DNA of 64,000 nt, taken from positions 159,250 through 223,249 of the forward strand of contig JXTB01000466.1 in NCBI GenBank assembly GCA_002914805.1, given 5' to 3'. Made by a program: the position numbers and the translations under genes. Positions 11,871-23,166 of the stretch are shown in pieces. The first letter of the stretch is position 1. Each line of letters opens with the position of its first letter. The notes beneath the pieces were generated by a model that worked only from the letters and a program-made list of their open reading frames with translations, did not search any database and had not been told where the DNA came from. Source of the stretch: Parasponia andersonii (lineage: Eukaryota; Streptophyta; Magnoliopsida; Rosales; Cannabaceae).

Positions 11871-14406
11871 TATTGAAAATAACTTTAAACAATCAACATA
11901 AACTACTAATTTATGTACAAAAAGTAGAAATTGACAAATATTTTAAATATAAAGGTTTAATCTTGCAGAAGCTAAAAGATATAGTTAAAACTTTTAAAAA
12001 GCCATACTTCAGGGTATTTTCTTTTTTTTTTTTTTTTTGCAATTAATTAACCTTAAGCTTAAAGATAAGAAACGAAAAAAATAGATATTGTTTAAAAAGG
12101 AAGTGTCAAAAACAGACACTCACCCTAATTTTCCAAATAACTATAGTTTAAATCAAAAAAAAAAAAAGAAAAAAGAAGAAATTTCTATGATATATCTCCA
12201 ACTCTTTTAAAAAAGACTTAAAACTTACTTGTGAAACAAACATCGTTGTTACTTCTTGACGACGACGATGGTGGCTAATAAAGGCCAAAAATGTTTGAGA
12301 TTAAAAAAAATTTTGAGCAATTTTTACCAATTATTTACGTATCTTTGTTGCCTCAGCTAACTCTGCTTCTAAATCAGAACAGAGACGGTGGTCACATACA
12401 AAGAGGAATAGTAAAGAAAATAAAATATATCTATCCAAGAATAAGATGTAATATTTACAGCTGAGGAATTAAGAACTTGATGTAGAAATCAATATAACAA
12501 TGTAGAAATTGGGAATTATAGATACTGTATTCTCATTTAAATCGAAATAACCCATCTTTTGGATCTCCTCCCAATCAGTCACAGAGGAGAAGAGATCGCA
12601 ATCGTCCTCTATTTCATCAAGGCAATTCATCAAACACATGCAGTGACTATAACATCGCGTTTTATGCTTTGTTTGAGTTTTTAGGCCGAGTATAATCCAA
12701 GCTGACGATTTGATGGATGACCCTCAGGGCTTTTGGTCATCCAGCTCGTCAGAGGGGTTTGGGATCTGCCAGGGCTCGTCACGTTCTTCCAGACCCTAAC
12801 TTGGGCATGTGGTCAAATCTTATCTAGAGCTATATATGAATCTGACCCTATCACGTGAGGGTCACATGATGTTTTGATTAGAGCTTCTCAGGCATGCGCC
12901 GAGTCCACCACATGTCGCCATTCGCTCTAGTTATATCTTAATCCACGTGGTGTAACACGAAGAAATGAACCCCAAAATAATTATAATCATAATAACAATA
13001 AATAGGATTAGATACTAGAGTCCGGAATGAGTTTCAATGTTGGAACCAATGGCTTTTGTGAGAATTGTCACTTGAACGTGGTATTAACTTCACTTTGTAA
13101 TAGTCTTAAAGTAGTTTTGGTACATATAATATAATTGATAATCAAACGCGGTATATAATACATGTACAAGTCATATATTCGAACTCTTGCAACAATTATA
13201 TTTTCTATCCCTCTTCATCACATGTTGAGTTTATAGAATTGGACACAAGACAGTACATTACATGTATTTGCAGTTCTGTGTCTGGCCTCCAAAACAATAA
13301 TGCCATTATGGCATGACCAAGTAGCTCTCTACGTGGTACGTACTCTGCCCCTTTGGCCCTATTCATTTACCCCTTATTTTACTATCTTTCATGGTTTTAA
13401 TTTAAGGCATGTCTTTTCTTTCCACAACCCACTCCCTTGGCGCTGCCACTTTTTTTTTTTTTTTTTTTTTATAACTAATACATATGAGTTATGAACTCTC
13501 TCCCGTATTCACATAACTCACATAAGAAGAATAATTCATGAAGATCTCAAGTATCAAGGTCTTTGTACCAACGAAGGGTCGCATCTATGACATTTTTCCA
13601 ATTATGGATAAAGCTAGAAATAAATGAATAAGAGTAGGAATAGAAAAGCGCATAAAGCAATTATTTGAGGAACTTACAGTACAAAGATCTAAGATTTTAT
13701 TTGGTGGAGAGGAATGAAAATAAGATCGATGGATAAAAATGAAACACAAGAGACAGTAAATGTTAAACAAAACAATGGAAATAATTTTGTTTTCTCTGCT
13801 AGTTTATTTTTCCTAAAAAATAATTTTAAAAATTTAATAGGGACAAATAAGGGTATTATTGAATTTGAAATAATAAAATTTAGATGGGACAAACAATAGA
13901 CATAATAGAAAATATATTTAAAAAAATTAGGACAAAACTTAAAATTTCAAAAATTAGAAGGACATAAGCTCATGGCAGTTCTATCTATGCTTACATTACT
14001 ATTTATTTTTGAAGTAACTTACAATATATTTACAATATATTTAGTATAAGATTCAAATTTTATCTTCCAACTTTTTATATAAAAATTGTTTCTGAATTTA
14101 TAGAATATGACTCAAATTTTATATCAATTACGCCTTAAATATTACTATTTTTAAAATCCAATATACGAGCATAATTCAGCAATTATGCAATCATTTATCT
14201 TCTATTTCGTTTTCTCTATGAAATAGGAAGGTTAGACCTGGATTATATCTTGGATCACACACTCATACTTTCATATACTCGTACAGCCACCATTTGAGTC
14301 TCAAGTTGTATCTTTCACCATATAAAGTTATCAACAAATGACATTTTTTGCCTAATCTTCCTTTCAATTTTCATTCTCACATTTACTTTCCCCTCTGTTT
14401 TCATCT
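11871..14406. other. Intergenic region, no gene seen
   Basis: AT-rich sequence without a credible ORF. Homopolymer T runs lie near 12020-12037 and at 13450-13470 (21 T). The stretch 12660-12960 is less AT-rich and contains two CACGTG G-box cores (near 12853 and 12946), but no gene follows it. It could be an old LTR or promoter-like DNA; I cannot tell which. The last five bases (14402-14406, catct) are the target duplication of the next element. Confidence 0.5.
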
Positions 14407-15043
14407 TGTTGATGGAGGTTTTGTCAATAATAAATTTAGAAAAAATTAAGAGATGTGGCTTGTGTAAATTGGGTTATTAATCAAAGCAAAAAAAGAGAAA
14501 GCATTTTATGGTGGTTCAGCCCCGAAAAAGATGAGCTTACGTCCACTGTTTTTCACTATTTTCTGGAGAATTACAAGCACTCAAAGTTACAATGTCTTAT
14601 CCGAAAAGAAGAAGAAAGAAGTCTTTAGAATAATCAATCTCTCTATGTTCTCCAAAATTCAAAAAGTTCCAGAATCAGAATCAGAATCTCTCACTGAAAC
14701 ATTGAGCTCCCTTTATATAGATGAGGGTGATTCAATGTTCCTAATTCTGAAAATGAGTAACTATACAATCGGGTAATACAATTTGAGTAACAACATAATT
14801 GGATAACCACTTAAATTGGGTAACTGGTCGATCATGAGAGAGAGACTTTTGTTTTCTCTTTCCTTGTAGGTTACCCGTTTGACGAAGCAGAGACTAGTTT
14901 CCTTTTCTTTTGGGTCGCACATAACTTATTCAGAGGAGGTCGCACATAACTTATGCGGTGGAGGTCGCATGTAACCCCTTCGGACGAGGTCGTACTTAAT
15001 CCCTACTCATGCGACCTGACATAGGATTTTAGACTGCACAACA
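14407..15043 (-). repeat. 3' LTR of the Tat element
   Basis: It is 637 bp long and aligns end to end with 24861-25546. On the minus strand it contains a TATA-type box (TATATAAAG, complement of 14711-14719). Upstream of that in element sense are three copies of a 25-bp repeat (14918-14992). A purine-rich tract (complement of about 15044-15059) abuts it on the internal side, as expected for the polypurine tract. Confidence 0.93.
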
Positions 15044-15434
15044 ATTGTCCTCTAGCTCCATTAGTTCTTGAGAACAAAATGGAGCTTCATTTTAATTGTA
15101 AATGAGTGCGAACTTAAAAAATACGATGTCATAACCTAAACTTGAGATCCTCGAAGAGTTAAAGAGTCATCAGATCTTAAATCTCACCTTTCTCAAGATC
15201 ACATGTACCTTTTTCTGACAGACGAAAACGTGTTGTTTTTTCAAGAAAGATAGCAGAACTCGAGGAGAGTCAAGGATATCGATGATGCCAACCGTCATTT
15301 TTAAATCAAATCTTTTCAAATTTTGAAAGATTCTGATTTATCTTCGGAAAAAATCAAATCCCGCGTGAACTTCGGCCTTTAGATCTGAAAATCAAATACC
15401 TTGATCTACGGCTGTGATTTAGCGGTGCTCGAGG

Positions 15435-15442
15435 TATAAATA
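15435..15442 (+). promoter_or_regulatory. Putative TATA box of the antisense unit
   Basis: TATAAATA occurs about 550 bp before the first ATG of the antisense ORF. A pyrimidine-rich leader and a GT-AG leader intron follow it. It lies inside the element but on the strand opposite to gag-pol, so it could drive an independent antisense transcript. This is inferred from position and sequence only. Confidence 0.4.
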
Positions 15443-15988
15443 TCGGAAATTCATCTATTTCTGCCCCATTACACTTTTTCCATCTTTTCTTAAAAATTCC
15501 CAAAGTTTCAGAGAATCCTACAGCGCCATTTCGTTCTTCAGCTCGCACAATTCTAGTACCTTCTCTGACGGAGTTCAGACCATATATCAATCCCTCCACT
15601 TCCGAAGAAAGGTTAGTTTATTTCTTCTCTCTTATTGTTCTTCGTCTGTTCTCGGAAAAACTGAGTTTCAATTTCTAGGAATAGAAACACATCCCATATC
15701 AGAACGAATTGAAATAGGAATTATTTTTATCTCCCTTTTCCAGTTCATAGAGTAGACTCACTAGATAATGGTCAGAGACAAACTCGTGAGAAGAATTTCT
15801 AGGGTCTGATACCCTATTTTATTTTCTGACGAACTGCTCGAACAATTTTTATGAATCCGTAGATCTCTTAGAAAAAATCGATGAGCTTGCTTGTTAGTAC
15901 AATCATAGGATGAATTCCCAAAGTATACTGGCATAGTGAGAATCCTCGATGCTCGCATAGGACTAAATCTATCCGTATTTCTTTTCAG

Positions 15989-18112
15989 ATGTCTAATAGT
16001 GAGGAATTTAGGGAAGGGAGGGCATTTTCTGAAGAATCTGACTCGAGTGTTAGCTCCATTAACGTTGAAGACTATCTTGAGCCGGAATCCGAGGTAGAAA
16101 TAACAGGGGTCAGGCAAAGTAGTCCTCGCATAGGTGATCTCCCTCAGGACCAGTGGCCTCGACATATCAGGGATACTCCTGCATTTTCATCAGGCTACCA
16201 ATACGTAGAAGGGAATTGGTCATGTACCAATATAAGGACGAGCTACACATCGAACAAACTCAGCAAAATCGCGAGCAGCTATAAGATCGCCATACCCCTT
16301 CACTTATCTATCGAATTCAACCGACCACACATTCCATCACGTGGAATCGCTTCTTTTTCTGAAGCAGTTCTCAAGTGTGGCGTCCACCTCCCACTTCATC
16401 CGTACATAAAATCAATCATTAACTACTATAGGGTCATCCCTTTTCAACTAACTCCTAATACCTCTAGATATATGGTAGGTTTGTATTTACTGTGCCATAA
16501 ATTAGGTTTAGAGACCCCTTCTCCTGAAGAATTCGCTTAGTTTTTCTAAGTGAAATCAAACCCGTCAGATCTTGGCTTCTTCTATGTGAGCAAATAGTCG
16601 AACCAGGCAATAAAAACAATCTACGGGGTTCGCAACAATATGGGAAAATAGAAAAATCCATTTTTCCACTTTGACTATGCGGCTAACGGCTTCTTTCAAA
16701 ATTCCAGTAGGTAGTCTTCCAATTTATCGCCTCTTTTTATTTTGTTACTTTTATACTGATCGCATTCGAATGTCATTGCAGACAACAGGGATCGACCTGG
16801 GCTTTCCAGGGAACAGCTCGCAAGGGTATATAAAATCAATGACCTTCTAATTGAGGAATTTAATTGGAAGATACTAGGTACTTCAAATAACCTGGTCGCT
16901 TGCGGTCTGCTTCCAAAGGGAGCCGCGTTCCCAAATCCCCCGGTCCTTTCGTCTAAACCCTCGAGCTCGAAGAATAAGCCAAGGAAACGGATGGATTTAG
17001 GTGCCTCATCTTCCAGAACTAGGAAACAAAAAGCATCAGCCACCCTTCCAACCTCAGAACCTTTCTCTCCAGAGACAGTGTCACCACCAGCTCCTCAACC
17101 AACTCCACAAGAAGAAGGTAATCATATATATGCATTCTAATTACCTTTGTATTATATCTCCTCGCTCACTGATATATCTGTACAGAGATGGTTATCGGTA
17201 GCGTCTTACGAGCACCACCCTTAATTCTCAGGTCTATGGCAAAAACCAAGACACCCGAGAGCACTCCGTCATCAAAAGGTAAAGAGAAGGTTAACAGCTC
17301 CAAGAAAAGAAAAGTTGCCTTCGAGGACTTCCCAGCAAGCTCGCCTCCACTACAGCCTCAGCCAACGAGCCATCCCGAACAACCTAAAGAGGCTGCCACT
17401 TCTTTGGAACTGATCCTAGCAGATAAGGATGAAGAGCTCTTCACGCTCCTCAACCGATTACCAGAGAAGGCTGGTATGAGCGTAGCCTTCATTGATCGCT
17501 TCACATTCGAGGAAGGCTGGGAGCAGATGAAGCGGCGATCTGCCAAGGTCGCTTTTGGTTCCGTGATGAGGATGCTGACCAATGTAAGTACTTTTCTATT
17601 CTCTCCTCAAATGTATTCTCCTGGTATTAATTAGATTTTTCAGACTACAGTTGCTACTATCCTGATGCACGACCCGGTCCTCGAATGCTTGGAGAAGGCC
17701 GAAAAAGTTGAAGAAATAACCCAAGCATCCGAGAATTTGGAGAAAGCTCGAGAGGAGGAGAAAACAGCCTTCGACTTGGAGAGGCAGCAGCTGCTTGAAG
17801 ACCTTGCTAAGGAGAACCTCGAGGAGAAAGTCAAAGAGCTCGAGAAAACTATCTCTGAGCATCCAGACCATATGAGGGAGGCGACCACTGAGGCGGTTCA
17901 CAAAGCTATTGAAGAGTTCAAGGCGACTGAAGTCAAAGAGCTCGAAGATAAAACTAGTGATATAACCTCGTCGACCATCATTTTCAATATTTTCTACGAG
18001 CATCCGGACTTTGACTTCTCCATCCTTGTCGAGGACGTGGTCGAGCTCATCCAAAGTTAGAGGGAGGATACTGCCAAAGCTGGAGATGGCGACACGAGTC
18101 CTTCCGCATAAC
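15989..18112 (+). mobile_element. Antisense extra ORF region (aORF2 type) of the Tat element, Transposase_28-like (fossil)
   Basis: The plus strand opposite to gag-pol carries a block of protein-like sequence. The first part (15989-16700) has an acidic, serine-rich start and then the signature of the 'putative gypsy type transposon' family (Pfam Transposase_28): GVHLPLHPYIKSI followed by PFQLTPNTSRYMVGLY. A proline/serine-rich stretch lies at about 16900-17120, and a basic then glutamate/lysine-rich coiled coil at about 17230-18060. A likely leader intron spans 15612-15988 (GT...CTTTTCAG), with the ATG directly after it, and further introns are plausible, as in related plant genes. Antisense ORFs between pol and the 3' LTR are known from Tat elements (Grande, Retand, Ogre relatives). 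Function is unknown. The copy should be treated as a relic. Confidence 0.7.
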
Positions 18113-18890
18113 ACTTGTATTTTTTTTTAATATTTTTAGAACAACACGGGCTTCGTCCCCCTTCCTATCTGCTCATATATGGGTGACTTCTTTTAATAAA
18201 TATTATTATTTCCTTCAGATGTTCCTGCAAAATAATGAAAACACAATAATAATTTTAACCAAGTAGTCAATCACTAAGTGATTGATCAGTACGCTGTTAG
18301 CGATTTGAATCCAACTAACTTAAAACGAGTTTTAAGTGTTAGGATAGGTTAGGTCGCTTAAGAAAACAGTATACAAGTGATGCAAACTCAACTGTTTCAA
18401 AAGTTCCATGTCAAAATAGGATATAATAATATATCACATTGAACAATGAATGTTTGTCTTAATTACTTTTTTGTTTGAGGAGGGAAATTGCGTAATACGA
18501 CATGCTGAGGCATAAAGCGAGGAGAAAATCCTAGGATTTTAAGGAATTTCAGATACTTCAACGATCTAAAACTCCATCTCCTCTAAATGGACATTTGCAT
18601 AGTCCCTTAGGAAACAAGTAGGAGATAACATTCTGATCCCACTGTCCCCCGAGTTTTATGATGTTGAAAAACTGGCATAAAACTATAAAAAGATGAATGG
18701 AAACAAGTAAGAGATAAAATTCTGATCAAACTGTCCCCCAAGTTTCATGGTGTCCGAAAACTACCATAAAGATGAATCAAACGAAGTTGAAGTAATAGCT
18801 GAAGAAATATTATTGACGAACGACATCGAATGATGAAATAACGAAGATACAGTAGGCCGTTGAAAGTACATGTAAGATAAACATGAAGAT
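18113..18890. other. Element internal region, non-coding
   Basis: This stretch lies between the antisense unit and the end of pol inside the Tat element. It includes a near-duplicate sentence: 'acaagtaggagataa...ctgtcccccgagttt' near 18615-18657 recurs at 18704-18745. No ORF is supported. Confidence 0.5.
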
Positions 18891-20318
18891 TCATCGATAA
18901 TAAGGACGAAGTTATTCTGCATTCCAAGCATGCTTGAACTTTTGTCCACCGATGCGAGCTAGGTTGTATGTCCCAGGTCGAATGACGTTATCTATAATAT
19001 AAGGCCCTTTCCAGGAAGGCCCAAATACACCAGCACCATGTTCTTTATTATTAGGTAGAACTCATCGAAGGATAAGATCACTAACTTCAAAATGTCTCCC
19101 TTTGTCTTTGGAGTTATAATGTCGAGTAGTGCATTGTTGATATGATGCAATTCGAAGTTGAGATTGTTCATGTCGTTCTTCTAAAAGATCGAGTTCAATT
19201 CTCAGTAATACATCATTCTAATTTTTCTCATAAATAGATCGCCGTAGAGAGCCCGCACCAATTTCAACTGGGATCATCGCTTCATATCCATAAGCCAAAG
19301 AGAATGGACTCTCTCCAGTAGTGGTTCGTTGTGTGGTGCGATAAGCCCATAAAACTTCTAGAAGTACTTCTGGCCAAGCTACTTTATGCTCCTCCAGCTT
19401 TGTCTTTATATTCTGTTTGAGTATTTTGTTTATCGCTTCGACCTGCCCATTGGCTTACGGATGAACAACAGCAGAGAATCTCTTCTTGATGCCCAAGTTG
19501 TTGCAGAAGTCACGGAACTCGTCACAGTCGAATTGTTTTCCATTATCAGAAATTATAGTATGCGGTATACCATAACGGCAGATTATAGATTTGTAAACAA
19601 AATCTATCATCTTCTTCGCGGAAATGGTGCTCAAGGCCTCAGCTTCCGTCTATTTTATAAAATAATCGACTGCGACCACCGCATACTTCAAACCACCTCG
19701 CACTAATGGTAGCATCCTGATAATATCAATTCCCCAAATAGCAAATGGCCATGGACTAGTCATTGTAGTTAAAGGAACATGTGGTTTTCTAGGAATAGTC
19801 GCAAATCGTTGACATTTATCACACTTCCTAGCAAATTCCAATGTATCCTTCTTCATAGTCGGCCAAAAATACCCTTATCGAAGAATCTTGTTTGCAAGTG
19901 CCTGCTCCCTAGAATGATTTTCACATATTCCTTCATGAATTTCCCTCATAATATAGTGTGCTTTTTCATCATTGACATATAATAATAATGGCGAGCTAAA
20001 ACTCCTTCGATAAAGTTTTTTATGCTGGATGATATAGCGGGCTACCTTCATGCGGAGTCGCCTTGCATCGTCTTTGTTCTCAGGATGATCGCCATTTTGT
20101 ATATATTGCATTATGGGATCCATCCACGATGATTTTTCATCAACTGGCATAGCTACTTGGGGTTCGACCTCGATGCTTGGCGGTATAAGAAATTCAACAG
20201 GAACTACCTTCAACAACTTTGCATCTTTCGTCGAAGCGAGCTTAGCAAGTGCATCCGCCCGGGCATTTTCAATGCGAGGAAGAAGCTGAATGTTATAAGC
20301 AGCGAATGTTGAGAACAA
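18890..20318 (-). mobile_element. Tat element: integrase region (fossil)
   Basis: Reading on the minus strand, the zinc-finger part (H-E-G-I-C-E-N-H ... C-D-K-C-Q-R) lies at about 19790-19950. The catalytic core starts at WGIDIIR near 19720 and continues with a SDNG block near 19550. The C-terminal part (GPSWKGPY ... HAWN) reaches about 18910. The order and spacing are those of Ty3/gypsy integrases, which insert the DNA copy into the host genome. No chromodomain follows, as expected for Tat. The frame is broken. Confidence 0.85.
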
Positions 20319-20330
20319 TTATTGTACCTT

Positions 20331-20747
20331 CTACAAATAGGCCATCATTCTCTCTTCTCTCGCTTGATAATCACCCTTAACCTGATAAATGACCAGCTGG
20401 GAGTCGCTGTACACTTCAATTGTCTCGACCTTCATTTCCTGTGTGAGCTTTAGCACAGCTATCAGCGCTTCATACTCAGCCTCATTGTTCGACACTGGGA
20501 ATTTGAAGCGAAGTGTACAATGAATGTTATGCCCTTCTAGATTGATTAAAATTAGGCCCGCACCTGCTCTATTTTCATTCAATGATCCATCAACATAAAG
20601 TTTCCACAACCTTGATGTATCTGAAGTGGGTTTTTCGAGTACTCCCATGGGAAGATCGACATCATATGTAAATTCTGCAATAAAATCTGCGAGGGCCTGA
20701 CCCTTTATGGAAGTGCGAGGTTGAAAATTGATGTCAAATTGACTCAA
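20331..20747 (-). mobile_element. Tat element: second, archaeal-like RNase H (fossil)
   Basis: The minus strand reads KLYVDGSLNENRAGAGLILI, then NNEAEYEALIAVL, then VYSDSQLVIYQVKGDYQA. These are the three acidic blocks (D, E, D) of a type I RNase H of the archaeal/plant kind. It lies after the ordinary gypsy RNase H and before integrase. An additional RNase H of this kind is a known hallmark of plant Tat elements. Confidence 0.85.
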
Positions 20748-21880
20748 TTCAATAGCCCACTTAAGCAGCCGTCCTGATGCCTCAGGTTTCTGTGAGACCT
20801 GTTCAACTGGAAATTCGTGAAAACCCTGATGGAGTGAGCATGGAAGTAAGGTCGAAGCTTTCTTGATGCAATGACGAGCACTAGCGCCAATTTCTCCATC
20901 TCTAGATATCTCGTTTCGGTATCAAGTAATCTTTTACTTACATAATAGATAGGTCGTTGAATATTTATCTCCTCACGAATTAATGCAGCACTCGTCGCAT
21001 ACTTGGAAATAGCGAGATATAAGCATAATTCTTCTCCTGGATTTGGCTTCGGCAAGAGTGGAGGAGAACCCGAGTACTTTTTCAACTCTTGGAATACCTG
21101 CTCGCATTCTTTCGTCCACTCGAACCTCTTTGTTCCTTTTAATACTTCAAAGAAAGGTTGGCATTTATCTATTGATCTGGATACAAACCGACTCAGTGCA
21201 ACTACTCTTCCTGTTAGGCTTTGCACGTCCTTGGGTTTACGAGGAGATTGCATATCAATCAACGCTTGTATCTTCTGAGGATTTGCTTCGATTCCTTGCT
21301 GATTAACCATAAAACCTAAAATGCACACTTCTGGGGATTTAGCTTCATTTGGTATTTCCAGAGAATTTTGAACATCTCATTAAGGTGCTTAATGTGATCT
21401 TCGGCCTTCTCCGACTTCACCAGCATGTTGTCGACGTATACCTCTATTGTTGCCAATTTGTTTTGCAAACATCATATTGACAAGACACTGGTAGGTTGCT
21501 CCTGTGTTTATAAGTCCGAAGGGCATCTTTTTATAACAGTATAATCCTCGATCAATGATGAACAAAGTATGCTCCTCATCTAGCTCATACATGGGGATTT
21601 GATTATATCCAGAATACGCGTCCATGAAACTTAAAATTTCATGCCCCGATGTCGCATCTACAAGCTGGTCGATTCTCGGAAGTGGGAAGCTGTCCTTCGG
21701 GCATGCTTTGTTGAGATCGGTGAAATCGATGCATGTTCTCCACTTCCTATTGGGTTTCTTCACCAAAACTGGGTTTGCAAGCCAGTCAGGATAAAAAGAC
21801 TCTCTTATGAACCCAATTTCGAGCAGCTTCTCCACCTCTTTTTTAACACGGCGTAGCGTTCTGGATTTATAACCCTTCTT
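20744..21880 (-). mobile_element. Tat element: reverse transcriptase and gypsy RNase H (fossil)
   Basis: On the minus strand the RT fingers and palm begin near 21835 (GFIRESFYPDWLANPVLVKK, CIDFTDLNKACPKDSFPLPR) and continue with FMDAYSGYNQIPM and KKMPFGLINTGATYQ. The thumb and the normal gypsy RNase H follow (LGFMVNQQGIEANP, LYLAISKYATSAAL, KLRPYFHAHSIRVFTN) down to about 20750. This is the clearest lineage evidence in the element. The frame is broken in places. Confidence 0.9.
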
Positions 21881-22026
21881 TTCTGCCGTACAGGCTTCTT
21901 TGTCAGATCTATGTTAAGACGGTGGGATATGATCCTTGAATCAATCCCTACCATGTCTGAATGTCACCATGTGAAGACATCCAAGTTAGACTTCAAAAAA
22001 GCGATCAATGAAGCTCGCACAGGTCC

Positions 22027-22911
22027 TTAAACCTTCGTTCCATTTTTTAAAGTCTTGGAAGATATGTCGAATGATAAGCCCTCCAGATCTTCAATGGGTC
22101 CAATTCTGACCTCTTCGTCTATTTCTCGAAGATCGAAGTCTTCGCTGGTCATTTTGATTGATGCTTTCATTGACGGTTCGACTGGTGCTTTATCTGACGA
22201 CTCGACTGGCGCTTTATCTGACGACTCGACTGATGCTTTGCCTGATGACTCGACTGGAGCTTTGTCTGATGACTTGACTGACGCTTTGCCTGTTGCCTCG
22301 ACTGATGCTTTGCCCGCTGCCTTGAATGACGCTTCCTCTGGCAGGTGGACCATTATTGTGCGGGACGTCGCATCCTTTGCTGCGAGTTTTAGCGAGTTGT
22401 TATAACAAGTCCTTGCATCATATTGGTTTCCTCGCACCTCGCCTACCCCGTGTTGGGTCGGGAACTTTATAGTGAGATGATAGATCAATGTGACAGCTCG
22501 AAGTTCCCTCAGTGTCGGTCTTCCCAGCACAGCATTGAAAGCAGAGGGGAAATCTACCACCAAAAACTGGGTCATTAGCGTTGAAACCCTAGGATAGGTT
22601 CCAACGCTGACCATTAATTCAATCATGCCCATAGGCATCAGGCTGTCACCAGTGAAACTATAGAGTGGAGTGACGGTAGGCTTCAAGTCGCTCTCATTCA
22701 ACCCCATCTTCTTAAAGGCGTCAAAGTACAGGATGTCCACAACACTTCCGTTATCAACCAATACTCGCCACAACTGTGTGCTTCCACAGTTAATTTTTAT
22801 GACCAATACGTCATTATGCGGATAATGAACTTCCCTTGCGTCCTGTTCTGTGAAGATAATGTCCATGTCCGGTACTCGTTGAAGTTTGCGTGGTCGCTGC
22901 TCAAGATGCAT
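22027..22911 (-). mobile_element. Tat element: aspartic protease and repeat-bearing linker (fossil)
   Basis: On the minus strand a retropepsin-type domain reads WRVLVDNGSVVDILYFDAFKKMG, with the catalytic aspartate in VDNGS, and later FNAVLGRPTLRELRAV. The linker between protease and RT carries seven 8-residue repeats of the type (D/G)KA(P/S)VESS (22160-22331), followed by an acidic tail. Proteases of this kind process the Gag-Pol polyprotein. Confidence 0.88.
22160..22331 (-). repeat. 24-bp tandem repeat, about seven units, in the protease-RT linker
   Basis: Direct units of 24 bp (plus-strand core gactcgactg(g/a)(c/t)gcttt) keep the reading frame and encode KA(P/S)VESS-type octapeptides. 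Units differ from each other at several positions, so the array is not brand new. Confidence 0.85.
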
Positions 22912-23166
22912 GATGTTAGTTAATGGCTGTTGTCGAGCTTCTCGTGCATACCTGTCTTGAGCCCTTTTTGAATCTCCACCAACATGCGGTCCTCCGAAGA
23001 TAGTTTAGACTTCACGCTGAATTTCTGAAGGTCGCTGTTGGTTCTCTTCTTGCCTTTCATCGTTCTGCCTGGTGTATTGCCGTAGTCGCCCCTCTTTAAT
23101 CAGCCTTTCAATTTCATCCTTCAGGGCAAAGCAATCATTGGTATCATTCCTAATATCATTGTGATA

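Noticed and set aside
12660-12960. Promoter of a host gene with two G-boxes
   Set aside because: CACGTG cores are present, but no coding exon follows in either direction within a reasonable distance.
13450-13470. Poly-T run as the tail of a minus-strand SINE or processed pseudogene
   Set aside because: The sequence above it shows no SINE promoter boxes, no protein homology and no flanking duplication.
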